From Vesta saturnalis (Eukaryota; Arthropoda; Insecta; Coleoptera; Lampyridae), in the NCBI GenBank assembly GCA_036346205.1, contig JARFJB010000902.1, forward strand, positions 1,922,001 to 1,986,000: a DNA stretch of 64,000 nt, written 5' to 3'. The notes under the pieces are model-generated. The model did no database searches. It worked only from the letters and a program-made list of their open reading frames with translations, and was not told the DNA's origin. Shown here piece by piece: positions 1 to 15,524 of the stretch (within the stretch, counting starts at the first letter, position 1; every line of letters begins with the position of its first letter). The translations under genes were made by a program, and so were the position numbers.

Positions 1-738
1 ATCGGCCAATATAAGATCACCTGCCGCAGTTGGTTTAAAATTCCACAATCTAATACTATTTTTTTATCAGATGTAGAACCTGCATATAAGTCACGTATGT
101 AAATGATCACGCCATTTGGTGCTACTCCAATAAGAGCCTTCCAAGTATTGCGATACTTGCAGGCGCTGTAAATTCCTTTTGTGCTGCCATCGAAGCACCG
201 CTTACTATTGTAGCGATTTCAGCGCAGTCAAGCACAATTCGGCAATTTGTAAAATTGCTGAAACAGTCAGGAAGGCAGGTTTTATTTTTTCGCCTGTTTG
301 GAATCCTAGCCATCAACTGTTGAAATAAAATTGCATGTATTGCAAGAAGCCATGTCACCACAGTGTTACTAAAAGCCGCTGGTGATATGCCAAATATGTG
401 AGCCAAATCCTTGTCTGGCGTAACTTCATCAAGCATAATAATGGATGATCCTTTTTTCTTATTTTGTGAACTGTCCACTTATAATAATACTCCATTTCTA
501 TATTTTCCAATAAACAAAAGAGAGCCTCAAAAACTTGTCCATTTGGTAAACCTGTATATAATATTATTAAATCGTCATTATCCTTTATTTCAACATAGGA
601 AAAGCCCACAGGTTTAGAATGTGTACCTTCCTTCAAGTCTTTCTTTAAAAAATAATACTCAGCCTCCAGCACTGCTGAACTTGGCTGCAGTGAACTTGAA
701 AGTTCCTTTGACGTACTGGGTTGACTCGTTCTGCCCAT
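1..738 (-). pseudogene. DDE_4-type transposase fragment (Harbinger/ISL2EU-like), 5' part, runs off the window
   Basis: Two overlapping minus-strand frames (738 to about 460, then about 478 to 122) and a third reading from 121 down to 1 form one broken protein. The first frame carries the region before the nuclease. The second has an RIPNRRKNK stretch followed by CRIVLDCAEI, where I place the first catalytic Asp of the DDE_4 nuclease fold. The last part reads GVIIYIRDLYAGSTSDK and then, after a frameshift, GDLILAD, the region of the second Asp. The Glu would lie left of position 1. At least two frameshifts (near 470 and near 30) show that it is dead. The family call rests on remembered motif order in THAP-type Harbinger/ISL2EU proteins; no TIR is visible because the element leaves the window. 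Confidence 0.72.
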
Positions 739-893
739 AAATATTTTATCACGTATATTTTAGTAAAACGAAAACTGTGAATTTTCTTTTCTTTTCTGTG
801 TTGTTTTGCATGTAAGTTTTTCACAAAATTAAAGTGGTCGTGTACATAAAGTATCGCTAAATATTCGGGTTTTAATAAGCGGGCATATAAACA

Positions 894-906
894 ATATATC
901 TATATA

Positions 907-939
<33 letters not shown>

Positions 940-940
940 C
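894..940. repeat. (TA)n microsatellite
   Basis: A TA dinucleotide tract with one TT interruption. It is followed by ATACATCGTCTTGGG. No transposon end is recognised on either side, unlike most other TA tracts in the window. Confidence 0.9.
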
Positions 941-990
941 ATCGTCTTGGGTTTAAACAGCGTACCTTAACCCGTTAAATATTGGTGGAT

Positions 991-1347
991 AAGTGATTAA
1001 TTAAAGGATTATATTCAAACGTAAGTAGGTATTTTAATGTAAATTAAGCTCGCAGAAAACAATTCAACAAGCCTATGTAACGTATTAAAAATCAGTTATT
1101 GCGTTGCAAGAAGTATCTATTTCATTATGCAAGCACGCTCATTAAGTTGAAATCTGTTAAAATAGAAGGATTAAGTGATTAAGGATTATATCCAAACGTA
1201 AGTAGGTATTCTAATATAAATTAATCTCGCAGCAAACAATTCAACAAGCCTAGGTAACGTATTAAAAATCAATCATTGCCTTGCAAGAAGTATCTATTTA
1301 ATTCTGCGAGCACGCTCATTAAGCTGAAATCTGTTAAAATAGAAGGA
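991..1347. repeat. Tandem duplication of a ~178-bp unit
   Basis: Positions 991-1170 and 1173-1347 are two direct copies of one sequence, both running from AAGTGATTAA to AAATAGAAGGA. They differ by scattered substitutions and a short indel near the start (ATTAATTAAAGG versus ATTAAGG), so the duplication is not recent. Neither copy has an open frame. It could be part of a satellite or of an older element. I see no third copy in the window. Confidence 0.85.
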
Positions 1348-2358
1348 GTCCGCTTCAGACAGTACCGTTCCCGTCCTCATTGTTATTAATATTTTGGCAT
1401 TGTTGACTGTTTATTAATATTTGTGTTGAGAAAATAATTCGTGGACTAGCGTGGCACGATAGACCTCCGTTAACTTGTTATAAACGAGACCAGCGCTTAC
1501 AGACACGGGTCCAGATGACGGGTACGCCTCAAATTCCATATTTACTGTTAAGCGAACCCGTTTTTATTTTTTGTATAGATGAATGTGCAAGCCGTACATA
1601 CCATTGCGTATGTGTAAATTCTTTGCCTATTTTTTTTTGTTCTTGTCTAAGTGTAGCTAAACTGCATCGCAGTTACCTTATTTTACCTGTTATATTTTAT
1701 ATGCATCGTAATCTGCATTATTATTTTCTGATTTGCTTATTTACTTAAAGACCGGCATGATTGGTTGTATAGGGCCACATGTTTGGTATTACAATTTGTA
1801 CTCTTGTTTATCTGACACAATTGTGGGTGTGATTTCGCCGTTTAAACCTGATTTAATGTATTTTGTTACATATTGAACCCTAACCTTGTTTTTTTTGTTC
1901 TTTGATTTGATAGTGTACTTGTGCAATTATTTATTTATGAATAAATTGGGTTTTCTTGGTGGTTCCTCCCTTAGCAAACTAACGAGTCGAGCCATCATTG
2001 CGCAAAGATCGTTCATTCACATTTGAATAGTTTCATTGTTTACTTGTCCCACTATGATGTAACACTTAACCTCATCCAATCCTATCTCATTTACATAACA
2101 CAGCGTAGCTACAACGAGACCGCCAATTCTTTTGATCAGATTTGAGGTTTGCGAGTAATTAAATATCAGGCTTGTAAATAAATTCTAATGTTTTAATTAC
2201 TGCCAGGAAAGTCAATGTAGGGCAAGGAATTAATTAGAGTAAGAGTAGCATTGTTGTCAGTAAAGTCAAGATCCCTTAGAGATATTTTTTTTCTTAAAGT
2301 TGTATTATTGCGAATAAGTTCAAATTACACTTTTAAAGATATGGTGCCTTGGGACACT

Positions 2359-2361
<3 letters not shown>
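1348..2361. repeat. Gene-free stretch containing dispersed repeat copy 1
   Basis: No convincing gene. From about 1680 to 1990 the sequence aligns to 28650-28960 on the same strand, sharing GGCATGATTGGTTG, an AATTATGGGTGT-like block and a TTTTCTTG..GGTT..TTCC block. The end, 2300-2361, aligns to 35872-35926, sharing TTAAAGATATGGTGCCTTGG-like sequence and GGGACACTACAA. This is therefore a dispersed, probably non-autonomous repeat of unknown class whose right end touches the TA tract at 2362. Confidence 0.6.

Positions 2362-2420
<59 letters not shown>
2362..2420. repeat. (TA)n microsatellite abutting mariner A
   Basis: Uninterrupted TA tract. Its right edge is the CAGGGTGTTC terminus of mariner A; its left edge follows GGGACACTACAA, the end of a dispersed repeat. 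Confidence 0.95.
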
Positions 2421-2423
<3 letters not shown>

Positions 2424-5222
2424 GGTGTTCTAATAGTGCGTATTCGGTCCATAGCTCCTTAGTCATTAAATTTAGAAGATAAGTTTAAATACGAAACTTG
2501 TCTATTTTTATAAGCTGCATAATCTAAAAATAGTTTGGTTTCTACAGGGTGTAATATAAAAGCGGTACAATATAGAACTTTTGATTTTTAAATAGAACAC
2601 CCTATATATTATTTTATTTTTCGATTCTCCTTACAATTTTACATCTTTTTATAAGAATTACTTATAAATTAAATCTTACAGTTTTTAAGATATTTGCAAA
2701 GTTAACTAAAAACTGACATTTTTATGTAGTAATTCAAGTAGGCGTATCTCAGTTATTTTTAAAGTTAAAAAAATAATCTTTGGTGTAGAATTTATTCATA
2801 CATGAGCTTACTTTTATCTATTGTCGAAATTGGATTTCAATATACACGGAGATCACAAAAATTAGTTCAATAACATAAATTTGAAAATGCTATATCTTCA
2901 TTTTTTTAAATGGCATACCCTACATTTTTTAATGCCTCGTCTTCGTCTATTAGTCGGCTTTCATTTCTGTTAAATATGTTCTATACCTGTCTCTAATAGT
3001 TACCGAGATATTTAAGTTTGTTCAATTTTTTCGTTGACAACACTGAAGAAGTGTAACATTAGTCGGTCAAAGCAAGCTATGAATACTATGAAAGCTATGA
3101 ATGCTAAAAAACATATTAACTGAAATACAAACACTTAAAATTATAATAAATGTTCAATGTGACCACCATTTTGTTGCTGGCAAACATGAAGTCTTTGAAC
3201 AAACGACAAATTTACTTTTCGTAACGTGGAAACATTTATATTTTGAATGACTTCTCTAAATCTTGCCTTCATATCATCTACCGTCGTTGGAGGAGTTTGA
3301 TAGACTTTTTATTTAATCCAACCCCAAAGAAAAAAGTCCAGCTTTGTCAAGTCAGGCGATCTTGCAGGCCAGGAGATCGGCCCTCCTCTTCCAATTCATT
3401 TGTTTTGAAACTGGATATTTAAATAATTTCTAACATTTCTGCTAAAATGCTGAGGAGCGCTATTTAATTGCAGCCACATTTCTCTAAGGGTTTGTAAAGG
3501 TAAATTTTCAATAAAAGTTTCAAATTCGTTGTGCAAGAAGTTTAAAAATGAATCTCCATTGACCGTGTTTTCAAAAAAATATGGTCCTATAATTCTTTCC
3601 CCAATAATTCCGGCCCAAACATTAAGTGACCAGCGGTGTTGATGATCAACAGGAATTATAAATCTGGGATTCTCAGTATCGTAATAATGGAAATTATGTC
3701 TACTAACGTATCCATTTTTGTGGAAAGTAGCTTCATCAGTAAATAAGATCGTGCTAAAATAGTTGGGTTTTTCTATTTTATTATTTATGGCCCAATTGCA
3801 AAAGATTAATCTATTAACGAAGTCATCCTCGTCTAATTCTTGTGCAAGTTGGACATGGTATGGATGATATTTATATTTTTTTATAATTCTATTAACTGAT
3901 GTTTTTGAAACTCCAACTTCTAATTCCAACTGTCGGCAAGAAACGTGAGGATTTTCAATCACGGATTGAAGAACTAAATGTTCATTACCTAAGTTAATTG
4001 CGGTTCTTTCTCGTTCTAAATTGTCTTCGTACTGAATACTACCTGTTTGCTCGAAACGCTCTTTCAATCTTGCAAATGCTGAAACTTGCGGGTATCGTGC
4101 ATTTGGAAATTTTTGCTTATAAATTCGATGAGCTAAAAGACAATTTTTATCGCTTTCACCAAGGACGTAAATCATATTAACAAGTTCTCCTTTCGAACAA
4201 TTCATTTTGTAATTTAGGAAGTAAGTATACAATACTACACAATTATTAGCACTGTTTGACAAGTTTGATTTCTTCATTTGTTATCGTTCATCTTTTGTTT
4301 TACGCTCTTTTGATTAAATTGTTTAATTTTACGATGAATGGTTTAAAAACATCTCAAATATCTCTTAAAAATGGTGGTTTCATACAATATTTATTATAAT
4401 TACAATTTATCTATTTCAGTTAATATTTTTTAGTTTCTTATGTATCCACAGCTTGCTTTGACCGACTAATGTTACTCTTCATCAATGTTATCAACGAAAA
4501 AAATTGAACAAACTTAAATATCTCCAAAACTATTAGAGATAGGTATAGCACATATTTAATAAATATTAAAGCCGACTAATAAACGAAGACAAGGCGTTAA
4601 AAAATATAGGGTGTGCTATTTAAAAAAATGAAGATATAGCATTTTCAAATTTACGTTGTTGAACTAATTTTTGTGATCACCCGTTTATTCAAAGACTTCA
4701 TGTTTGACAGCAACAAAATGGTGGTCACATTGATCATTTATTATCATTTTAAGTGTTTGTATTTCAGTTAATATGTTTTTTAGTTTCTTTTGTATTCATA
4801 GCTTGCTTTGACCGACTAATTTTACTCTTCTTCAGTGTTGTCCACGAAAAAAATTGAACAACCTAAATATCTCCGAAATTATTAGAGATAGGTATAGAAC
4901 ATATTTAATAGAAATGAAAGCCGATTAATAGATGAAGACAAGGCATTAAAACTATAGGGTGTGCCATTAAAAAAAACGAAGATATAGCATTTTCAAATTT
5001 ATGGTATTGAATTAATTTTTTTAATTAACCACTCTGTATATTGAAATCGTATTTTGACAATAGGTTAAAGTAAGCTTATGTATGAATAAATTCTATACCA
5101 AAGCTCATTTTATTATCTTTAAAAATAACTGAGATACGCCTACTTGAATTACTACATAAAAATGTCAGTTTTTAGTTAACTTTACAAATATCTGAAAAAC
5201 TAAGATTTAGCTTGTAAGTAAT

Positions 5223-5228
<6 letters not shown>
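2421..5228 (-). mobile_element. Mariner A: long-TIR DD41D element with a rearranged right end
   Basis: The left end starts CAGGGTGTTC directly at a TA tract. Sequence 2655-3205 is inverted at 4683-5228, giving arms of about 550 bp around a minus-strand transposase. The right arm lacks the outermost ~235 bp of the left arm and stops at the next TA tract. A second partial copy of the arm sits at 4420-4680, so the right side holds the CTTGCTTTGACCGACTAAT module twice. Between the two, 4683-4740 repeats the end of the transposase gene in the opposite orientation. This suggests the right end came from a second copy by inverted duplication or gene conversion. Confidence 0.85.
3141..4205 (-). pseudogene. 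Mariner A transposase (DD41D), dead copy
   Basis: The start is placed at the Met of MNCSKGELVNMIYVLGESDK, which opens the DUF4817-like N-terminal helical domain. A second DNA-binding helix-turn-helix ends near SVNRIIKKYKYHPYH. The nuclease domain has TDEATFHKNG with the first Asp; LNSAPQHF, where the second Asp has become Asn; and LTKLDFFLWG with the third Asp. There are 41 residues between the second and third sites. Stop codons replace the Trp before IGRGGP and a residue after the LWGW motif. The end is recognisable as NGGHIEHLL before a stop at 3141. The Asp-to-Asn change and the stops make it inactive. Confidence 0.85.

Positions 5229-5288
<60 letters not shown>
5229..5288. repeat. (TA)n microsatellite between mariners A and B
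   Basis: About 60 bp of TA. Mariner A ends on its left and mariner B begins (CAGGGTCC) on its right with no other sequence in between. Confidence 0.95.
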
Positions 5289-9780
<4,492 letters not shown>

Positions 9781-9835
9781 TGTAACCAACAAAATATACT
9801 GATGTACCACACAAAAAATTAAAAACACCGAACGC

Positions 9836-9863
9836 GTTTCAATAGCTAACTTATCATCATCAA
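9836..9863 (-). ncRNA. Hammerhead-ribozyme-like core of a PLE tail
   Basis: On the minus strand the order is TTGATGA, then T, GATA, a 7-nt loop, TATT, then GAAAC. This matches the hammerhead pattern CUGANGA - stem II - GAAA that is known from Penelope-like elements, with the first C changed to T. As in the other copies here, one extra base lies between the conserved A and the stem. No PLE coding sequence is attached, so this is a detached tail fragment (about 9780-9870). Confidence 0.5.
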
Positions 9864-9895
9864 CGCCCGACTAGGACGAATTAATGAAATTTCTA

Positions 9896-9898
<3 letters not shown>

Positions 9899-9958
<60 letters not shown>
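9899..9958. repeat. (TA)n microsatellite
   Basis: TA tract following the PLE-tail-like sequence. The right flank AGGAAGTTTGTC is not recognised. Confidence 0.93.
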
Positions 9959-9961
<3 letters not shown>

Positions 9962-10402
9962 AAGTTTGTCTTTGTTGTATTATTTTGAAATAATTTATGT
10001 AATTTTGAGGTTACGGCTATTTAACAGTTTTTAATTAATACCCATTATTTGATTTTCCAAGCTTTCGAAATAATTTGATTTCTTCGTTATTGAATTCTAA
10101 AATACAAGATAAGTAACATGGTCAAAGATTTACAAAAATGACTTACAGAATGTGAGATTTATTGTATTTAAATTGCATTTTGAATTAAATTTGAGTAAAT
10201 TTAAAAAACTCTTCTATTCAATACTTGTAAAAGTAAACGTCACTCTATTTTATCTAAAGAATCACACAAAGGTCAAAGTCAAAATTGACAGGTTTTTGTT
10301 CTTTTTAGTTTAATCATCTTTGGGTTAGGAAGAAAATTCCGGTGGAGATAAAAGGGCGCCAGGAGCCGCTTCCCAAAATACGAACTCACCATTATTCCAG
10401 TT
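9959..10402. other. Gene-free flank of the MULE
   Basis: AT-rich sequence without an open frame or a recognisable repeat, ending at the 11-bp direct repeat that flanks the large inverted-repeat element. Confidence 0.5.
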
Positions 10403-10413
10403 CCTGACTAACG
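10403..10413 (+). repeat. 11-bp target-site duplication, left copy (CCTGACTAACG)
   Basis: CCTGACTAACG occurs here and again, in the same orientation, at 27598-27608. Each copy lies immediately outside the two arms of the long inverted repeat. Direct repeats of 8-11 bp are what Mutator-like elements leave on insertion. Confidence 0.6.
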
Positions 10414-11165
10414 GATCTAGGACACTACGCCGAATTCCACAACACCGACACAATTTTTGATGTTCCATATCGCCGACTAGGGACACTACGACGACGGACA
10501 GTGCCCATATCGCCGACAAGTCTGAAAACACAACGCCAACAGTTCCTACATCGCCGACAAGTCTGCAAGGGACACCACTCCGACCATGCCCACATCGCCG
10601 ACGGACACGCGCCGACAGTGCCCCACACCGTCGACAAGTGTACAAGGGACACTTCGCCGAATTTTTCTCTGTGGACACAACGCCGACTTTGCCCACATCG
10701 CCGACAATTTTAATTGCTAAGTCGATTTCGGGAAGCGTGATAAAGACGTATAACTATCAAGTTAGGTCACTAATGCTTGTTGTTTTGATATATTTAGAAA
10801 ATCGGAAATCTCTTGTCTAAGAGTGTCTTCGCTCTGTTCTGAATAAGACTAATTTATAAATATCCCTCAACTTCTTCACAAGGTATATGAGGCTCTCTTT
10901 GTTTTTTTAGAAGTAGAGTTGCTTCATATTCATATATCATTTTCATATGAGGAATTTCATAAGAAACCGAAATTACAAAATCAGCTATCCATCCTTCAAA
11001 AACAATATCTGCTGATAAATCTCGATTTATAAGCATAATCTTCACTTCTGAGCGCCAGAAAATTTACATTTAGTCACACAAAGCAGACACCAACTTAGGT
11101 TTGTTTTTATTGTTTAATGTGTACAGTATATGGTAAAGAAGAGTAATTCATATTTTATGAATTTT
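10414..11165. repeat. MULE left TIR with GCCGAC minisatellite
   Basis: The outer ~300 bp is a degenerate minisatellite built on ATCGCCGACAAGTCTGCAAG-type units, GC-rich compared with its surroundings. The inner part is AT-rich. A minus-strand coding-like segment (11045-10854) reads PHMKMIYEYEATLLLKKQ and IPCEEVEGYL, and the same frame is kept in the right arm. I do not recognise the protein. This arm lacks about 150 bp present in the right arm. Confidence 0.8.
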
Positions 11166-12050
11166 GTTTAATAAGAAAATTCCCGTTGGGTTGAATTTTT
11201 GTTTTATTCTTTTGCAGTCTCAAATAACTTACTTTTTACATGTACTAAAACCGATTTACGGTCATAACTTTCATTAAAAAAAAAAAATTGGCTGTCCCTA
11301 GGGACCACCCACTCCTATGTGGACATATTTGACGGACACAGCCTGGCGGTCCGCGCAGCGGTCTGCATTATTCTTGTCGAAACCTGAAACCCATGCATTG
11401 GATTGCGTATTCCGTGTATAACTGCATTTAGTTTGCGCCAATTTGTTTTCATGTGGGTGTATACTATGAATAACCAAACACGTAAAATACTAAATTTAGC
11501 TAAATTATGTAGTACTGGTAAGTAAATAAATATATACATAATTAGATAATTTTGCGCTATATTCTATAAGAAAAACGTCGAAATAAACCGATAGCTAAAG
11601 TTTTTAGGTTAAAACTTTTTAAAAAAAGATTATTATGTGACGTCAGATACCAATTTGTTACAATGCTGCCATTTCCACTGTGTACTATCCTTATTTATTA
11701 TTTGTTTTGAAATTGACAGCAAGTTTGTATAACAAAAACACCGTGATGTTTTGCCAACTTCAAAAATATTAAAGTTACAACATTTTAAATCGCACATCAT
11801 TTAAAATTTTTATTATGATAGTGGCAATTAAAAATGTCTAAGTGTGACGTCATATCATAACTATCGCAAACAATCATATTTGACTTTTCAATTTTCACGG
11901 TACTACCTTGCTACCTAGTTTAAAAAAAATGTTTGTTTGCTCACTTATTCTACAGTCAACGCGTTTTCTGTCATTCTAACCCGCCGTAATCAATATGTTC
12001 CGTAAATAATTCGGTATATGCTACATTCAAACATTATAAGAAAGAAATAT
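11166..12050. other. Gene-free stretch
   Basis: AT-rich, with a more GC-rich patch at 11290-11390 (GTCCCTAGGGACCACCC) that could be the edge of the piggyBac that follows, but no matching end was found downstream. No gene. Confidence 0.45.
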
Positions 12051-12059
12051 TATGGCAAA

Positions 12060-13208
12060 CACATTATCTTTCACCTGTCCTAGATTGTGAGCTTTCCGAT
12101 TCCGAACCGGAGCCTTATTCAGCAAGTGATAGCGTGATTTTGAACTTACAGCAAGTAATTCCTATACTTTTTCAGAAGAAGACTGCATGGTACAACCACG
12201 AAAACATTTGCAAAATGAGCTAAGATACAAGAAAACAAAGCCATCCCCCAACTACTAAAGAGATCACAAGTCAACAAACTACAGATGAAACAGCAAGTAA
12301 TGAAGTTACAGAGCAACCATCAACATTGTCTGTCGTGGAAAGTACAACTGAACTTGCTACAAGCCCTCACGAGCATTTGTGGAATAGTCCCATAGGAAAC
12401 CATTTATAGTTTACATTTGACCAAAAAGCAGGAATCAAGCCAGAAATCGCTGCGGACTTAATCGATTGCGAACCCATTGATTTCTTATTATTCATAAATA
12501 ACGATGTAATTAATTTTATGGTAGATCAAACGAACCTTTACGCTTCACAGCTTATAACTACAACAGACAACGTTGGACCAAGCTCAAGACTACAGACTTG
12601 GGAACCAACTAATGCAAATGAGATGAATAAATTCTTAGGGATTATTGGTTACACGGGTCTTGTGAAACTGCCAAGTTTATGACATTATTGGTCAAAATCA
12701 AACAGGTTATTTAGCACTTCCTGGAATTATGACCGGTGCACGATTCGAACTGTTGCTAAGAGTCTGGCACTTTAGTAATAATAATGAATGTCCTGAGTGC
12801 AAAAAAATCTATAAAGTCTCACCATTGCTTGATTTACTCCTCAAAACATATCAAGAGGTTTACACCCCTGAAAAAGTAATTTGTGTAGATGAAAGTCTCA
12901 TACCGTTTCGTGGCAGACTGATACTAAACCAGTATATTCCACAAAAAAAGACATAAATATGGCATCAAGCTCTTTAAGCTTTGTTGTAATCGAGGTTACA
13001 CGTGGAACACAAGAATTTATGCTGGCAATGAGAGAGAAGAGGATTGCACCGTATCTGTGCCTACTAAAATTGTAACTTCTCTTTCTGAACAATTGTTAGG
13101 ATGTGGCAGATTAATCATAATAAATAACTACTATACCAGCTTAGAATTGGGTAATATTTTACTGGATAATCGAACACATCTTATGGGAACATTAAGATCT
13201 AACAAGTA
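12060..13208 (+). pseudogene. piggyBac transposase, degenerate
   Basis: Reading across frames, the N-terminal part has an acidic low-complexity region and then NANEMNKFLGIIGYTGLVKLP. After a stop near 12680 and a frameshift near 12730 comes ARFELLLRVWHFSNNNECPE, the classic start of the DDE_Tnp_1_7 domain. VICVDESLIPFRGRL carries the first Asp. After another shift near 12950 the sequence reads KYGIKLFKLCCNRGYTWNT and then LIIINNYYTS, where the second catalytic Asp of VDNFYTS-type motifs is Asn. It ends in a stop after GTLRSNK. The third Asp region is missing. Several breaks plus the lost Asp make it inactive. Confidence 0.85.
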
Positions 13209-13210
13209 GT

Positions 13211-13895
13211 ACTTCACCTTTCTATTTTTTACGTCACAAGCTCCGCCCCCTGGGACACCTCATCTTTCCCTTTTCTGCATGCCAAAGTGGGGATCGTATT
13301 TTTTCACCCCTATGGTTTCTTTTCGGAGGCCTTTTTCAACCCCTTGATAAAATTTTCACCCCAAATTAGGATCCTTTTGGCTGTATTAAGAAATTTTTTA
13401 AAGTTTAGCCCCTGGAGGGTAGGTAAATGCGTGTGCACGCAGTGTTCTGAGAATAAAAGGATTTAATCTGTTATTAATTAGGGTTGTTTTTATCAAAGGA
13501 GATTGCATAATTATTATTACATTTCTTTTAATCCGATCTACAGATTGTGACCTAATTTATTTATGCATTGGGTGTTGTATTCTGATAAGGGTCCTAGTCT
13601 TGTAAGACGGGAATATGTTCGCGGTCTTCTTAATATGTGTTTATTATTAAACAGTTATACATTACTTCATTTATATTAATTGGAAAGTGGCAGTCTTCGA
13701 CATCGTGTTAATTAATATGTTTAAAAACATTTTAAGATTTTACTGTCTTGGATTTTTGTGGCCCTGGGACACCTTGGAAGCCATTTTTTGTATGCCCACA
13801 TGAGGATCGTATTTTGGTCTATTTTGTAAAGCTAATAAACAGTTGGATCATTTCTGATATTAGAGAATCTAATCAAGATAAACATAACGTACACA
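13211..13895. other. Gene-free stretch with a short direct repeat
   Basis: Positions ~13240-13310 and ~13755-13815 share the layout CCCTGGGACACCT, then TGCATGCC, then GGGGATCGTATTTT (or close variants) in the same orientation, about 510 bp apart. They could be remains of one duplicated element. No gene is visible. Confidence 0.5.
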
Positions 13896-14839
13896 ATTGA
13901 CTTTAAATACGGTGTTAAGTTCTATATAATGATAATAAAACAGTTAATGGGTATTGCATAATCAGTTAATTAACTTGTTGTTATACAAAAGTGAATGTAC
14001 GATTTCGCAATTGGACGTAAACAATAATAATAAACACTGTACATATTTAGGTATATGCATATATCGGGGCTTTTAGCTATCACAGACTAGATTAGTTAGA
14101 GAGATGCAATGTAATTACGTAGCTGTATAATTAAATTAAATTACTAACTCAGAATAAAATGTCTATCAAACACCTCGTGTAAACCGTCAACCGCCAAAAC
14201 CAAATATTTATTTGCGCAAACAGGTTATTTAATATTGTGATGTATGCAGAAAATTGCCTGTGTCTTCTTCTTTAAGCTAGTTTTCACCTCTATATTATTT
14301 TACACACATAAAAGTTCTGGCTCATCAGAAATACCTATGTCAAGAAAAAACGGATTTAAATTTTATAATCAGGTTAAGCATGCATGCTGACCGCTTATTA
14401 GAGTATTATTTTAAAATTTTCGGGTTTTACCGATAATAGGGTTTTCATACCATCACATAAGACTATTGTACACACAAGCTCTGCCTTAGCAGAAATACCC
14501 TTGTCAAAAAGGCACCCAGATTTATAAACAGGTCCCTAGGGAAGGTATTAGAGCGCGGTTATAGAAACAAGTAGCGTACACTATACATAAACCTGTAGTG
14601 AAAAATCTATTCGAAATAGGTGCATTGCGGGCAATATTTTCTTTGAGTTATGACAGGCGGGGTCTTTGAGGTATGAAAAATCTAAGTAAATATAATGACA
14701 GGTATAATTAAGAACTGACGGTTATCGAAGTATTTAACAAGATGGCGCGGGCATGAGCTCTGAAGCTGAAAAACTACATGTTCTATAATCGACGTATTTT
14801 CGGTTATTTTTCAAAGATGCAAAAAGACCCAGGAAGACA

Positions 14840-15037
14840 TTATCCAATGATTTTCGCTGTATGCCCACAGGTACAGTTCGCACCTTTACTTCGGTCCTTG
14901 TAACAGAGCATTTTGGCTGCAGTTGTTTCTAAGGCTTTAGCGTGCGCAATTAGAATGGTGGGATTGATTCGCATACGTCTCACCAGTAAGCTAGCATCCA
15001 TAATTCGCGTCTTGTAATTTGAACCGTACGCCGCCAT
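14840..15037 (-). pseudogene. Polinton capsid gene fragment, left arm
   Basis: A 65-residue frame that resembles the C-terminal part of the F54H12.2-like capsid protein of Polinton/Maverick elements: an LLVRRMRI stretch is followed by an AHAKALE motif and a conserved basic segment. It is cut by a stop shortly after the part matching the better-preserved right-arm copy. The protein would form the shell of a virus-like particle in an intact element. No other Polinton gene (polymerase, integrase, ATPase, protease) is seen in the window. Confidence 0.6.
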
Positions 15038-15524
15038 TAAACTAAGTGTATCTCTTCATCATACAAATTTAACGTTTAACTCATCACTACTTATAATAAA
15101 CTTTTCCTGATTAAATAAAGCCTAGTGCAAGTAACCAATCATCTCAATCTGTTTGCTGGGTGCTGCAAGTACTTCACGTTTCGAGAAACCGTTATTTGCA
15201 TTTCTGATATTGGTAAAATCTCGCGACTCGAGGCTTTCGGCGAATACTGTTTCGACGATCTCCTCACCCCCCCCCCCCGAACATAACCGAGATTGTAAGA
15301 AAGGTGTAGGGCGTCGCAACTTGTTCTCGGGTCTTCACCCCTTGTCGTGATCGCTACTTGTTTTTGGGCCGTCGTGTATTGTCGTGGTACCCTGGCGGAA
15401 CGTTTGATTTTGTATTATAATAAGGGGACTAATGCTAACTTGTAAGGCAGGTGTAGGGTTGCGCAATTTGCATTCGGAGCTTCGCCCCTTGTCGTGGCCC
15501 CATTGGTGGAAATTTTGAATTTGT

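Noticed and set aside
960..1350. CRISPR-like or satellite array
   Set aside because: Only two long units without spacers; a simple tandem duplication.
1515..1748. 77-residue hydrophobic frame
   Set aside because: AT-rich dispersed repeat; the copy at 28578-28772 does not keep the same frame.
10325..10713. Cys- and Arg-rich frames on both strands
   Set aside because: They lie in the GCCGAC minisatellite; overlapping open frames on both strands are a base-composition effect.
11315..11539. 74-residue minus-strand frame near the piggyBac
   Set aside because: No motif, and it covers the GC-rich patch that may be an element edge.
15153..15350. Frames on both strands around a C run
   Set aside because: Part of the Polinton inverted-repeat arm; there is no family motif and the partner arm does not keep the frame.
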